A stretch of 64,000 nt of DNA, from assembly GCA_963971285.1 (NCBI GenBank), contig OZ020246.1, positions 14,925,217-14,989,216 of the forward strand. The letters run 5' to 3'. The stretch is from Astropecten irregularis. Its lineage: Eukaryota > Echinodermata > Asteroidea > Paxillosida > Astropectinidae. The translations under genes were made by a program, and so were the position numbers. Under the pieces are notes generated by a model. It was not told the DNA's origin. It saw only the letters and a program-made list of their open reading frames with translations, and searched no databases. Below, in pieces: positions 33,972 to 44,525 of the stretch. The first letter of the stretch is position 1, and each line of letters begins with the position of its first letter.

Positions 33972-35412
33972 AGAAGACGGCTAAGGTAAAAAATGGATTT
34001 GTGAGGAATTCTATACCGTTTAAAAATGGCGCCACGAATGACGTATCCAACTATCCATGAACAGTCATTGCGTCATCTAGTTTTCTTCTATGAGTACAGT
34101 AGACCACCATCGGCAAATGGAATTGACTTGACCTGTTTGCATGTTGTTTAGAGTCCACGCACAAGCTCAGACGGCAGTGGACTATTAGTTGAATGCCAGG
34201 AGCTGTTTCTGCCACTTGTTCCAAATTGCTATACTAAGGCAAAGCTGCTACTTCATGCTCTCGTGTATAAACTATTTCCTTCTCAAGTACTGATAGGCCT
34301 GTATGTATGCATTTTGGATGCCACGCCCGAACCCCTCGGACGTCTTCTAATCCTCACACTGTTCAAACCTCAAAGTCCCTCTCTAAGTCCCTCTCCAGTC
34401 TGTCAAAGTGAAAGAGCAGCTTAATAAGAAACCAAAAAACCTGACTTTTCACGATGACATTTTATGACAAATCTGTGCTTTTTTTTTCTTCTTCTTTTTA
34501 CATTTTCAGAGCCTGGATCTTGCCAGGAATCCAGCCAGTACCCTCCGGAGCTTGTTCCAGAATCTTGTTCAACCTTTTTTTTATTACATCTGCTGGCCCG
34601 GAGGATGCAAAAAGGCAAGCACTTACAATTGAATTATTACTTTACCTATGCATCACATCATGTCTTTTATATTAGTTCGCTTTTCTGTTTGGTTGAGAGG
34701 GCCAACTTCATAAAAACAAAAAAGGAGAGAAGGTAATGGTAACAGTCAAACGAACATTTTCTCCTTTTTTTTTTTTTTTTTTTTTTGGAAGCCACAACGA
34801 AAACATGGAACACGAAGTGATTTCCGAGTGTATGTGTGCTTCTAGGCCTAGCACTGAGGTACGCGGCCGAATCTTAAGACGCTATTCTCAAGGCCCCACG
34901 TGGGGATTGGATTTTTTTTGGGCAATTTTCTTTCTTTTTTGGGTATTTATGCTTCCAATCAGGTGTGTGAATTCTGACGTGTAAGGACGTTATGAAAAAC
35001 ATGTTTAACATTGATTGTCTCTGTAATGTGGGAGCTTCGATTGGGGGAAGGGAGGGAGGGGGGCGGGGTCTAATGTCACTCGGGGACCCTTGTCTTAAGT
35101 GGAGCGACAGGCCTGCTGTGAATCATGGCAGTTAATGCAATTATACCATTGTCCCAACAGTACTCTCATTGTTAGCCATTTGAGGTTGATGTTTTTTTAT
35201 ATGCATGTATAACATTTTTACACAGTTTATAATGTTCGTAACAAATTTTGGCCTCTTTGAGTTCATGGGACCATTATTTTGATTCTTCTTGAACCTCGAA
35301 GCCTGTTACTCTGCAGTCTTCAAATCGGTGCAATATATGGGTTAATAAGAGTCTTAACAATTCTATAGATTCAGTTCTTATTAGATGGGTTGCACCAGGC
35401 GCAGTGCGCAAT
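33972..35412. other. Spacer with a good splice-acceptor-like site
   Basis: A T/C-rich tract followed by tacattttcag ends at 34509, a strong acceptor shape. The frame after it (agcctggatcttgccagg onward) is open for about 70 codons but shows no donor and no known domain. A poly-T run lies at about 34764-34786. The acceptor may be chance. Confidence 0.25.
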
Positions 35413-35663
35413 TCTGTCTAGTCCACCAAAAAAATGCAATTGGAAAAAAAAAATATGGAAAATATCTTTTCAGTTATTAGGCGCCAATTACATAAAAAAC
35501 GTGTTGTGTAGGCTAAAGGTGCATGTTTTTCTATTCCTAAGAAACATAGCAGAAGCGAGTGTTAGAAGAAGGGTCTAGCCCCCCAAATTTTGGGTCTTTT
35601 TGCCCCCCAAAAAAATAATGGCTTTTCTAGCCCCCCAAAAAATATTGGCTCTAGAACCGTGCC
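35413..35663 (+). mobile_element. Family R MITE
   Basis: Landmarks are gtctagtccaccaaaaaaat, cagttattaggcgccaatta, tttctattcctaagaaac and gcgagtgttagaagaag. The right end is ggctctagaaccgtgcc. It contains three tctagcccccc/gccccccaaa modules. Its left end is truncated relative to the copy at 37269. Confidence 0.65.
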
Positions 35664-36102
35664 TGGGTTGCACATGACGTCAACATTTAGAAAGTCAGAC
35701 ATCTGGGCAGTAAAATGCGGTAAAAATGCTATCAACATTGATAACAGTGCACTTATGTGCCAGTATTTGGCATGCTGGCATGCTATTCAAAGGTGCATAT
35801 TGTTTATGTGCTGGTACATCTTTTTGTTACAAGTAAGTACTTGCACATCAAATGTTACCAACTCCTTCCTTGATTGGTCAATAAATAAGTCTTGTGACCT
35901 TGAGGTATAGATCATGTGATGCAGCTTCAGAGCGGAGCAGACAAAGAATATATCAAGGATGACATCTATTGCAAACCGTCTGTATTTTCAGATGGTGTGA
36001 TGCTCTCACTTTCCCTGAATTTGTGTGTGTGTGGATATATTATAGGCCTATTGCTGTTGTACTCTGTAGAATCATGACATTGACTATGTGTATATCACAT
36101 AG

Positions 36103-36223
36103 GGCCTGTTTGTTTAACGCAAGGGATCCCAGATTTGGGGATCCACGTCCTATGCAGGGTACGCTAAAATGGGATCCGGATCAGTAGAATCCGTGATCCT
36201 GTGCATTATAAAACAAACAGGCC
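36103..36223. mobile_element. Family S MITE, complete
   Basis: 121 bp with inverted ends ggcctgtttgttt and aaacaaacaggcc (13 bp, perfect). It is flanked by a 5-bp direct repeat CATAG at 36098-36102 and 36224-36228. The inside is rich in GGATCC and GATCC. Too small for a gene. The 5-bp target does not settle the superfamily. Confidence 0.85.
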
Positions 36224-36384
36224 CATAGCTCATTGGTCATTTCATAAAGCCCTACGATTGATCGTAATTCGAGTTACAAAGGATAACCCATCATATCCTA
36301 CATAGGACTGGAAGCGACTCCTGGGCTGTGATTTGTGTCCAAATCCAATAAGTACGAGCCTAATTGCACTCATATTGGCTAAAA

Positions 36385-36436
36385 GTTTGGTAGCATACCG
36401 AAACAGACATCTTCATGGATTTACCTATAACTTACA
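36385..36436 (+). mobile_element. TTAAAGG MITE, subfamily A, scrap
   Basis: It reads gtttggtagcataccgaaac, agacatcttcatggatttac and ctataacttaca, then stops. The outer TTAAAGG end is gone. A short repeat of tataacttac follows. Confidence 0.6.
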
Positions 36437-37268
36437 GTATATAACTTACAAGTATGAAATTACCAATGTCAGTGGCCATACTGTATGATGTCTGTATTGT
36501 TCCACATTTTGTCAATGGGTATTCCTGCCGATGTTTGCATATAATGCGAGTTGGGAAAATTTGCTGTCGTGACCGATGACGGATATATCAGTACTATGAG
36601 ACTTGCATATGATAATACTTAGCGCTATCCACCGTATGTTGCGGTTTATGTGTCAGTTTATTGTGATCCCTGTTGGGGCTTTCTGTGGCTCATACCTGTA
36701 CTTGGCCAAGCTAAGGATTCACACTGTCTTGCCTATTGCTCTCTGGCACTATTTGCCAGGGGCTTCTTTTTGTTGGACAACTTTTCCAAGCTTGGACGTT
36801 CTTACGTGATCGTATTGATTTGAGGCTTCAGGATTAATAACAAATTAAGCCTGACCATCAGGAATGGACTGACGGACATGCATGCACGTCAAATTGTTGT
36901 CTAGAAATGTCTAGCCACGCTTTGTGAGTATTTCGTGCCCCTGAGGATCAAACTGGCAGACGAATGACCTGAAAACTGCTACTAACGTGCACCGGCATCG
37001 CTCTATTGATTTCATCTTGTCTCAACACTCACAATAGAAAAAATTGAACCCCCCCTTCAAATTATTGGCCATTTGAACAGGGGGGAAAATCATACCTCAG
37101 GTGCTGCTGCCATGAAAAGTCAGATGAAACGGTTCCCGAAGGGATAAATGCTATTACAGTCTAATCAATTGTAGTGGAGTGAATTTTATCTGTGATAGTG
37201 AGGTTTTTATCGTCACATTGGTTTTGACCAGTCCAGAAGGTCAAATGAGATGCATTTTTACGGTGTGT
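36437..37268. other. Spacer
   Basis: About 830 bp with no recognised repeat or exon. A 68-residue frame at 36603-36809 has no recognisable domain. Confidence 0.35.
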
Positions 37269-37533
37269 CAGGCGTGGTTCTACGGGGGGACTAGGTAGGG
37301 GACTGAAGCCCCCCAAAAATTTTGTCTAGACCCCCCCCCCAAAAAAATGCAATTGAACAAAACTCATGCTGGAAAATACCGGATCTTTTCGGTTATTACG
37401 CGTCAATTACTTGAAAAAAATGATGTATAGGCTATATGTTGCTTTTCTATTCCTAATAAGACATTTAACAGAAGCGAATGTTAGAAGATGACGTCACATG
37501 CAACAAAAACAAATATTGGCTCTAGAACCATGC
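37269..37533 (+). mobile_element. Family R MITE, both ends
   Basis: The ends are aggcgtggttctacgg and ggctctagaaccatgc, an inverted pair. The middle matches the copy at 35413 (cggttattacgcgtcaatta, ttctattcctaataagac, gcgaatgttagaagatg). It includes a poly-C run near 37331-37340. Confidence 0.65.
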
Positions 37534-37535
37534 AA

Positions 37536-37762
37536 GAGCCCAATTTCATGGACTCTTACCGGAAGCAAAAATCTTTGCTTACGGTAGCAGACTTTTTTGT
37601 ATACGGTTAGCGTATTTCACCAGAGAATTTTCTTCCTGGTAATGGTATTAAAGCAAGGACTTTCTGCAGAATGCATATGACAATGCGTTTGCAGAAAATA
37701 ATCACGGGTAGCCTAGAAATTCTTTGCTAAACAAAACTCTTGCTTACACATTCCATGAAATA
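37536..37762 (+). mobile_element. Family E repeat, longer copy
   Basis: It starts gcccaatttcatggactctt, then ccggaagcaaaaatctttgc, gcagaatgcatatgacaatg and ttccatgaaatagatttcat. The outer ends resemble D. The middle is distinct and shared only with 19408-19556. Confidence 0.55.
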
Positions 37763-37819
37763 GATTTCATGCGTAGCAGTATCCGTAATCACAAGAATAG
37801 GCAGCAAATGATACAGCGG

Positions 37820-38030
37820 TATGTGCCTGGTTTCATGGCTTCTGACTGCCAAACGAACAAAAATAATTGACACCACCAACGTAGGGCTGGATAGCTCAGT
37901 TGGTAGAGCGCCTGTACGGTATTCTGGAGGTCGATGGTCCGAATCCCTCTCCAGTCAATCTTTCTTTGTTCACTTTTCAATGACTTTAAATTAAGTAATT
38001 TTCCCCTGTGGTTATTTGATGATTATGTAC
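37820..38030 (+). mobile_element. tRNA-derived SINE-like family F, longest copy
   Basis: A tRNA-like fold occupies 37884-37957. Acceptor arms ggctgga/tccagtc pair over 7 bp with one G-T. The D arm is tagctcagttggtagagc and the B-box region ggtccgaatccct. The anticodon stem pairs poorly and the base before the anticodon is not T, so it is a tRNA-like relic. A shared leader (tttcatggcttctgactg) and tail (caatctttctttgttcac) define the family. Confidence 0.72.
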
Positions 38031-38359
38031 AAATACTGACGCATTGTATTGTGTCATTTAGTATGTTCATTGGAACCTAGTATCCGGAAATCACATATCA
38101 TACATAAACTTGTAAATATCATATTATAGATAAGAAAGCAATACCAGCATCTATATACATGTAAGAAGACAAAATATACCCTTTCCCCGCAGATTTTGGG
38201 TTGATAACGTTGAAAACATTATCCCCCATAAACTTTTATATTTTCCATAGTTTCTCACGTTACATTTTTGTCGTTCTCTTATTTCATTCTTTTTGCTGTT
38301 ATTATTTTGTTGTACAAGTTTAGTCCATGATATCTCCATAGTAGAGTATGCCTATCATA
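38031..38359. other. Spacer
   Basis: AT-rich, no recognised repeat or gene. Confidence 0.3.
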
Positions 38360-38589
38360 GAGCGTTTACGAAACGAAGGCTCAGGCTCCGTCTCATTTCG
38401 TAAATCCATTCTAAAGTAACTGGTATCAAAATGCAGGCTTTTGGCTGTGGTTCTGAAGTAGATTCTCTGGTTTGAAAAGGGAAACAAAGCTTCAGCTTCA
38501 ATGAAAATCCACAACCTATATTTTCAGCATATGGATGTCAGAGCTGGAGCTTAGGCCTGAGAGCCTCAACCTCTGTTTCGTAAACGCCC
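38360..38589. mobile_element. Family C MITE, complete, first end type
   Basis: TA flanks it at 38358-38359 and 38590-38591. The ends are gagcgtttacgaaacgaagg and ctgtttcgtaaacgccc, inverted. The GAGCCT array next to the right end is short and broken. Internal sequence (acaaagcttcagcttcaatg, cacaacctatattttcagc) is shared with all C copies. The TA target suggests a Tc1/mariner-type parent. Confidence 0.85.
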
Positions 38590-39027
38590 TAAGAATGAAA
38601 GATATTAAACATTTTAAGAGTACATTCAGAATAATGCACAAGGCACATCAAATTCTCAGTCTCACTTTATATTTTGGATTTATGGTAACGTGAATAACTA
38701 TGCAATTGCCTTTTGTTTATATTTTTAATTTTGTTTTAATTTTTATCAGTTGTTGTTTACTCATATCGTTGTTTACTAATTGTCATTCCATGCAATATAC
38801 TAACCCACATAAGCATATTTTCTATAATTTTGAGTTTTTAATTCTAAAATTAATCTGGAAATGTTACACAGTCATGTAGTACATAGTGTTATTTATTTCT
38901 TGCACAGTTTTTTTTTTTGTTAATTTATAAATTTGCTGTTTTGTTGTTGTATCAAGTATTTTCCAACTTCTTTTAAACAAATTAAGAACACTTCAGTAAT
39001 TGTGCTAATTCCAACATTTCCCGGCAG
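38590..39027. other. AT-rich spacer
   Basis: Strongly AT-rich, T-run at about 38910-38920. Nothing recognised. Confidence 0.3.
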
Positions 39028-39305
39028 TTAAAGGCATACTACAGGATTGGTAAAGGTGCCAGAGCAGCTGCAGACTGTTCATAATTTGATTTGTCATTTT
39101 AATTCATGAAAAACAGACCTGTGAAATTTTCAGCTCACATCATCATTGAAAACTGTAGAAAACAGTTTTAATCTCATCCTGAGATCAAAACTGTTTTCGG
39201 TCGATGTTTTACTAATTTCTGGACAAATACAGCAACGGTATGTTTCTATGTTAATCTGTGAACATTTCCGTTTGGGTACGTTACCAATCCTGTACTGTAC
39301 CTTTA
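39028..39305 (-). mobile_element. TTAAAGG MITE, subfamily B, shortened
   Basis: It starts TTAAAGGCATACTACAGG and ends ctgtactgtacctttac. At 278 bp it has lost parts of both inner arms. The hairpin tctcatcctgagatc replaces the usual B centre. Confidence 0.8.
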
Positions 39306-39309
39306 CATT

Positions 39310-39370
39310 AGAGTTGAGAGGACCTGACGTTTCGATCCTAGCAGGATATGTCTCAGAGGCTACCAAACCC
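39310..39370 (-). repeat. Repeat I fragment
   Basis: It reads gttgagaggacctgacgttt, then cgatcctagcaggatatgtc and tcagaggc. The stem gatcctagcaggat is intact. It begins five bases after a B MITE. Confidence 0.6.
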
Positions 39371-39562
39371 AACAGGCGACCATGAATTGAAATGTCGAAT
39401 TTTCATTACCCCATAATTTCCCTCAAAAATCAAAGCCCTGCCCTCTTTCCACAAAATTAAACCTTCCTAATATTGAAGAGGACACCAGAAACATATATAT
39501 TTAGGTAAGTCTCTTTACACAAACTTGTTTTCCTTTCCTTATAGTTCTGAAACCCAGTCATA

Positions 39563-39797
39563 AGCCTTTGAGAAAGATCCTGCTAGGGTCGAAACACCAG
39601 GCCCTCCTATAAACTTCAAGCATTTCATATGTTTCAGGTCATTATTTTGGTTGATGAGCAGTTTGCAGCAGTTTATGACTTGCATTGAGAAAGACCCTGC
39701 TATATAGGATCTAAATGTCGGGCCTACCTAACTCTAAGCATTATATATTTCAGGTCATCATTTTGGTTGATGAGCAGTTTGCAGCAGTTTATGACTT
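39563..39797 (+). repeat. Repeat I, two tandem units
   Basis: Two units of about 120 bp sit head to tail (39563-39682 and 39683-39797). Each holds a stem-like tcctgctagg region, a ggcc-ctcct or ggcctacct segment, tttcaggtcat and ttgatgagcagtttgcagc. The second is more diverged in its hairpin. Confidence 0.75.
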
Positions 39798-39894
39798 TAT
39801 ATGATGTGATTATTATAAAGTGGGCAAGCCAAATTCATCAGGATATGAAGCTATTGGATTCAGCAGGCATGCAACCTATGCCTGTTGATATCTA

Positions 39895-40129
39895 GGCCCT
39901 TTTCCAAACCTCGGCTCCGGCTCAGGCTCCGGCTTCGTCTCTGTCATCCATATGCTGAAAATACAGGTTGTTGCTTTTCATTGAAGCTGAATCTCTGTTT
40001 TCTTGTTCAAAATAGAGTATCTACTTCCAAACCATATGCAAAAGCCTGTATTTTGATACCAGTTATTTTAGAATGGATTCACGAAATGGAGCCGGAGCCT
40101 GAGCTGGAGCCGAGGTTTGGAAAAGGCCC
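39895..40129. mobile_element. Family C MITE, complete, second end type
   Basis: TA flanks it at 39893-39894 and 40130-40131. The ends are ggcccttttccaaacctcgg and gaggtttggaaaaggcc, inverted over about 24 bp. The interior matches the first C type. Related interiors with different outer ends imply end exchange or two diverging lineages. Confidence 0.85.
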
Positions 40130-40671
40130 TAGCCTGTCAGGTCTACAGTAGTTTGAGGAGTTTGACAGTCAAATGTACCGTCACTGAAATTTGTGAGCAA
40201 CTTTTGAAATACATAAATAGATTGTTTTGTTTGTCACATTTTGTTTATTGATTGTTAATTAATCACCTAACCTATGTTTGTTTCATCCTTTATTAACAAC
40301 AACAAAAATCAGTTTGTGTTGAAGTTATATTTGATGTATTGTATGTTTACATTGTGTTGTATTAATTCCGTTTCTGTTTCTTGTTCAGTCGCTTCATGAT
40401 GTTTGGTTATTTTACTTAGACTGTTTTTGGGGGGTGTTTAGAGCACGTTGTGTTGATGATGATACATAGATTGGAGATTGACTATGAGATCATGTACACA
40501 ATGTGTGATTGATTATTTTGCGTGTGGGATATTGTACAGTATGTGCAAACCTTGCGACGTTAAGTTTGAGGGGCGTGGCATTGCGTGCATCCAAAAAATT
40601 GGAGATTGTTATCGGGACGACGATCCTGGCTAAGAACCTGTTGTGTGTCTGTTTTATTATTGACCTGGTGC
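40130..40671. other. Spacer
   Basis: AT-rich with no recognised repeat. Two overlapping 79-residue frames near 40490-40748 lie partly in family D. Confidence 0.3.
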
Positions 40672-41087
40672 TTATTTCATGGAGCTGTTCAGCGCAAAAC
40701 ATTTGCTTAGCACAAAATGTCTTGCTCAATGAAACAAACCACCATTGAAAAATTCCATTTGATATTCATGGTCAGCGAACAACAGCCAAAGAACAATCAC
40801 AAGTGATAGACACAACACATGGAAATTTGGTTGTTAACCCTGTTTTAATTAAAAGCTTGGGGTTGGGTTAGGAGGGCCTGACGCATTTTGATCCTAGCAG
40901 GATCTTTCTCAAAGGCTAAACAAAAATTGAAACACATCAGGCCCTCCTAACTCCAAGCATTGATATATTTCAGGTCATTTTTGGCTGATGAGCAGTTTGC
41001 AGCAGTTTATTTCTTGTGCTGTTTCAATTGAGACAGAAATATCATGGTTAGAAAATTTGTGTGCTAAGCAGGGTTGTGAAATTGGCC
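40672..41087 (+). mobile_element. Family D MITE with repeat I inserted
   Basis: The left D part (40672-40854) runs from ttatttcatggagctgttca to ccctgttttaattaa. The right part (about 41025-41087) resumes with caattgagacagaaatatca and ends gaaattggcc. About 170 bp between is repeat I. Confidence 0.75.
40855..41024. repeat. Repeat I, inverted pair nested in family D
   Basis: A minus-oriented I piece (gttaggagggcctgacgc, gatcctagcaggatctttct) faces a plus-oriented piece (caggccctcctaactccaag, gctgatgagcagtttgcagc). The two make a long inverted repeat. Confidence 0.7.
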
Positions 41088-41200
41088 TATTGCAGGAGAT
41101 TTTGACTCAGTCAAGGAGTTATTGTCTTTGAGTAGAATGTCATGGCTGGATATTGACAAGCCAACAACATTCCACTCATTATATGATGCTAGCCAACCAG

Positions 41201-41429
41201 GGCCCAATTTCATAGAGCTGCTTTTTAGCACAAAAATTTGCTAAGCATGACATTTCTGTCTTAATAAAAACCGGATTAACAACCAAATTTCCATGTATCA
41301 CTTGCAATTGTTCTTTGGCTGTTTTTTCGCTGATTATGAATATCAAATCAAATTTTCAGTTGTGGTTTGTTTTATTGGGCAAGCCATTTTTGTGCTAAGC
41401 AATTTTTTGTGCTAAGCAAAATTGGCCCC
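41201..41429 (-). mobile_element. Family D MITE, both ends
   Basis: It begins ggcccaatttcatagagctg and ends gctaagcaaaattggcccc. The inner part matches the D1 copy at 1957 in the same orientation. Flanks show no obvious duplication. Confidence 0.78.
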
Positions 41430-42336
41430 TGCACTCACAGCACATACGCACACACACATCTATCCATCAGCGTTGCATTGAGGTAATTGCAGTGATCATT
41501 TCAGTTACAGTTGTACATCATCATCTGATAACCATTCATCATTTTGTACTGAGCAATGGCCCCAACCGATTCAATGCCTCTTAATTAAAAAACAAGGTCG
41601 GGATGCATTATTCCACCTCGCCATCGCTCACACAAAGACAATTTAATCAATTTCTTGTGATTTAATTGTTTGCATTTTTGAATATGCGTTGTTCATGCTC
41701 ATTAATCATCCTTTTGATTTAATGGCTTTAATTAAAATTTGATTATTTTTTTCACTCCATGGGCTTCCATCAATCTGTGTTTTACTCGTGATACTAATGA
41801 AAGGTTTCATTAACATTTTGTTGCAAACAAAACGTTCTTTGTTGGCACTTTTATTAATGTTTTGTAAAATGATTTTCACTTTTTTTAAAGAATCTTGTTT
41901 GAAACTCATGTGATTTGTTTATTGTCAACTGAAATATATTTGTAACATTTTAAAAAGCTATGCAAATGAATGATTTTAAAGATAGTCACTGATATATTAT
42001 GACTCTGTTATATATGATATAAAAATGAGGTTAATTTGTGTAAAAATTTTTTGAATACAACTGTATTGTTCATGAGCTGCATGAATACAAATTGATATAT
42101 TTTGAATAAAATGTTATTTGTTGAAAATGTTTTCTTAATTTGGGAATTATTTGAAGTTCACTTTCATCATAAAACCCACATGACCAGTTTCTGATTCTGA
42201 GGAAGTTTTGTTCTACCTAAGGTAGCAATGCATTATTATTGGAAGCCTGTATCAAAGGAAAATTCACAGGCATCCTCAGGTGAGATTCGGACACGAGACC
42301 CCCTTCATCCTCATACAGACTCCCCACTTATTAGTG
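41430..42336. other. AT-rich single-copy block with homeodomain-like sites
   Basis: Between about 41575 and 41910 many taat/atta cores cluster (cttaattaaaaaac, tgctcattaatcatcc, ctttaattaaaatttg), along with gtttgcattt. No repeat family, no exon and no long homopolymer is present. This resembles a developmental enhancer, but it is inferred only from motif density in AT-rich DNA. Confidence 0.3.
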
Positions 42337-42465
42337 GCCAATTTCACAGAACTGCTCAAAAGGTATGATCATACTTTTGTAGTATACTGAAACAGAAATC
42401 TTCACAGATATACCTATAACTTACACAGGGTATAAAGATGGTAGAAACATACTGTTAAAATTGTA
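42337..42465 (+). mobile_element. Family D end joined to a truncated A MITE
   Basis: The D end ggccaatttcacagaactgc occupies 42337-42356. At its TTAA-equivalent position an A MITE follows (tcaaaaggtatgatcatac, then cacagatatacctataac) and stops near 42465. The target position matches the nested copy at 20149, with A in the opposite orientation. Confidence 0.7.
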
Positions 42466-43660
42466 CAAATATTCTTATTTCATGTAAAAAAAAAAAAAAA
42501 ACTGATCTTTTATGTGCACATTTTGAAACATTGATTATGCTTCAATTTGTTGATAAAGTAACCTTTGGCAAAGTCCTTGTACAGCACAATATGTTGATTC
42601 AGTTTTTGAAATACACATCTGTTGAGTCACGAGTCAACAGGCACTGTAGATTCTGCAGGAAAAGAACAGGCCCACATATTACAAACATCTCAGTATAAAC
42701 TGCACTAAAAAAAACGTCACGGCAGTTTGTTGAACTTGTCCCGAAAAAATGGTGTTAAATCCTCTCTCCTAATTAACTGGACCAATCTGTTATTTCAGAG
42801 AAAATCATTGTATCGCTAGCTGATATATACATTCTCCTGGTGGAAACAGTGTGAGCCGACAACCAAGACATCTAGCTGGGGAGTTTGACTAAACCCCCGC
42901 GATATCTCCACTTGTGCCATTTGTGATCAAGGGATAGCCCGTCTTGCAAAATCCGATATGCGTATCATATCCGTGGGAAAACAAATCGGACGATATCCTG
43001 ATCCCCCCTCCCATCACCGTCGCAGAGCGATTACAGAAAAGGGGGGAAACAGGGGAAAATGCGCATCGGAGTGTTGTAAAAACAATGTTAGCGTAACACC
43101 AGGATATGAATGACAGAAAAACGCTGTTTATCTATTCACCCTAGCCCCGCTCCGCGTTCCGCGACGATTTTTTTTTTTCGGGGGCTAAGGATGAGAGGGC
43201 TGTGGAAAGGACAGACATACAAAAAAAAACGAAGGAAAAAATTGAGTGATCATGGGAGCATTTGCATGGTAATTGCTTAGTTTGCCTCGTCCACGGTCTT
43301 AACTTGGTGAGCACGTATCAATCATTTTCTACGGGTTGAAATCTACAAAAGGATCGGTGTGGAGCGCGCCATTGTGGCCCACATAAGTGGCAACGAGATG
43401 AAGGGATGGATTTAAAGATGGCGTCATATTTCGTGCATCCCTAATGCCCAGCTAATATATCAGTCGGTATTATAGTCGCTGATGAGATGAGGCTATTGAA
43501 AAACTTCAAGTTACTTTTGCCGCAGAGCTTTTTTTTTCTCTGGAAGTGATGAAGTGCTTGTTCAAAACTCTTCTTAATGATGGAAGTGAATAGATGCATG
43601 CATAGAATACCTTGTTGTCATGGAAAACGCCCACTTATTCATTAGAAAACACCATCTTTA
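42466..43660. other. Repeat-poor block
   Basis: About 1.2 kb of mostly unique sequence, more balanced in base content from 42885 to 43520, with a poly-A run near 42487. It may be regulatory or a remote exon region, but no frame or splice pair supports a gene. Confidence 0.3.
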
Positions 43661-44014
43661 TTAAAGGTAGTATCATACTTTGGTTGCATACCGAAACAGA
43701 AATCTTTACAGATTTACCTATAGCTTACAGGGTATAAAGATGGTGATGGTAGAAACATACCGTTAATTGTTTTCTGTCTGAAATGCTGTATTTATCCAGA
43801 AAAGAGTATAACCAAGGACCATGTTGATCTTTTAAAGATAAAAAAATAACTGAAAAGATTTTACAAATACTGTTGGCGTCTTTCACTGTTTCTCACAAAG
43901 TGGTACCGTATGGGACTGAAATTTTCACAGATGACTGTTACTGTATCTTCCTTGATATTTTTGCCCATGAATATGCATTTCTTTGATAAAAACCAAAGTA
44001 TGATATTACCATTA
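43661..44014 (+). mobile_element. TTAAAGG MITE, subfamily A, full length
   Basis: The left end TTAAAGGTAGTATCATAC is intact. The right end reads gtatgatattaccattac, with the last bases altered. The centre palindrome is reduced (gatcttttaaagataa). Confidence 0.85.
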
Positions 44015-44525
44015 CAGATTCTTAAACCACTTGTACATCTGTCTGGTTTTAAACCAAATAATGTATATCAAATGCCTCAAAAACAATTTCCTAAACCAAA
44101 CAGAACGTGCTGAAATTTAATTGAGGTCACATGTGGAGACTTTATGAGGAACAATCATTTGTTCCATCCTTAATAAATTTTGTGAGCAAACAACAGAATG
44201 TGTGCATGTCCCTGTGTGTATGTGTGTGTGTGAAAGCAAATTGAGGTAGTACTTGTATTTGCATTCTCAGGCTGCTTTTTATGTTGGGAACAATGCAACC
44301 ACATGTTACATTGTTTGTACTGTATGCCAGCAGCCCATGCTATGTGACTTGTACATTATTGACAGGAAATGTATTACTCTGCCTGTTACATGTACAATTT
44401 CACTGTGAACATCGTAATGATAATATTTCATCGCTTTCAGAGTTTCAGAGTGAGTTAAGGTGTGAGGAGATACAGTTTGCCAAAATTTTGGAGAAGTATT
44501 TTTCATTCTGTTGTCAATAGACAAG
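44015..44525. other. Spacer
   Basis: It has a short GT array near 44217-44233. Two overlapping frames of 72-79 residues are unrecognised. Confidence 0.3.

Noticed and set aside
34496..34700. Internal exon after a strong acceptor-like site
   Set aside because: No donor follows in a sensible position and the frame shows no domain. Poly-T plus CAG occurs often in this T-rich DNA.
37884..37957. Functional tRNA gene
   Set aside because: The anticodon stem pairs badly and the T before the anticodon is missing. Related pieces recur with the same tail, so it is a SINE-like relic.
39563..39797. Confident hammerhead ribozyme call
   Set aside because: The essential CUGAUGA strand is not present next to the stem in any copy here. 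Only the GAAA...GUC half matches.
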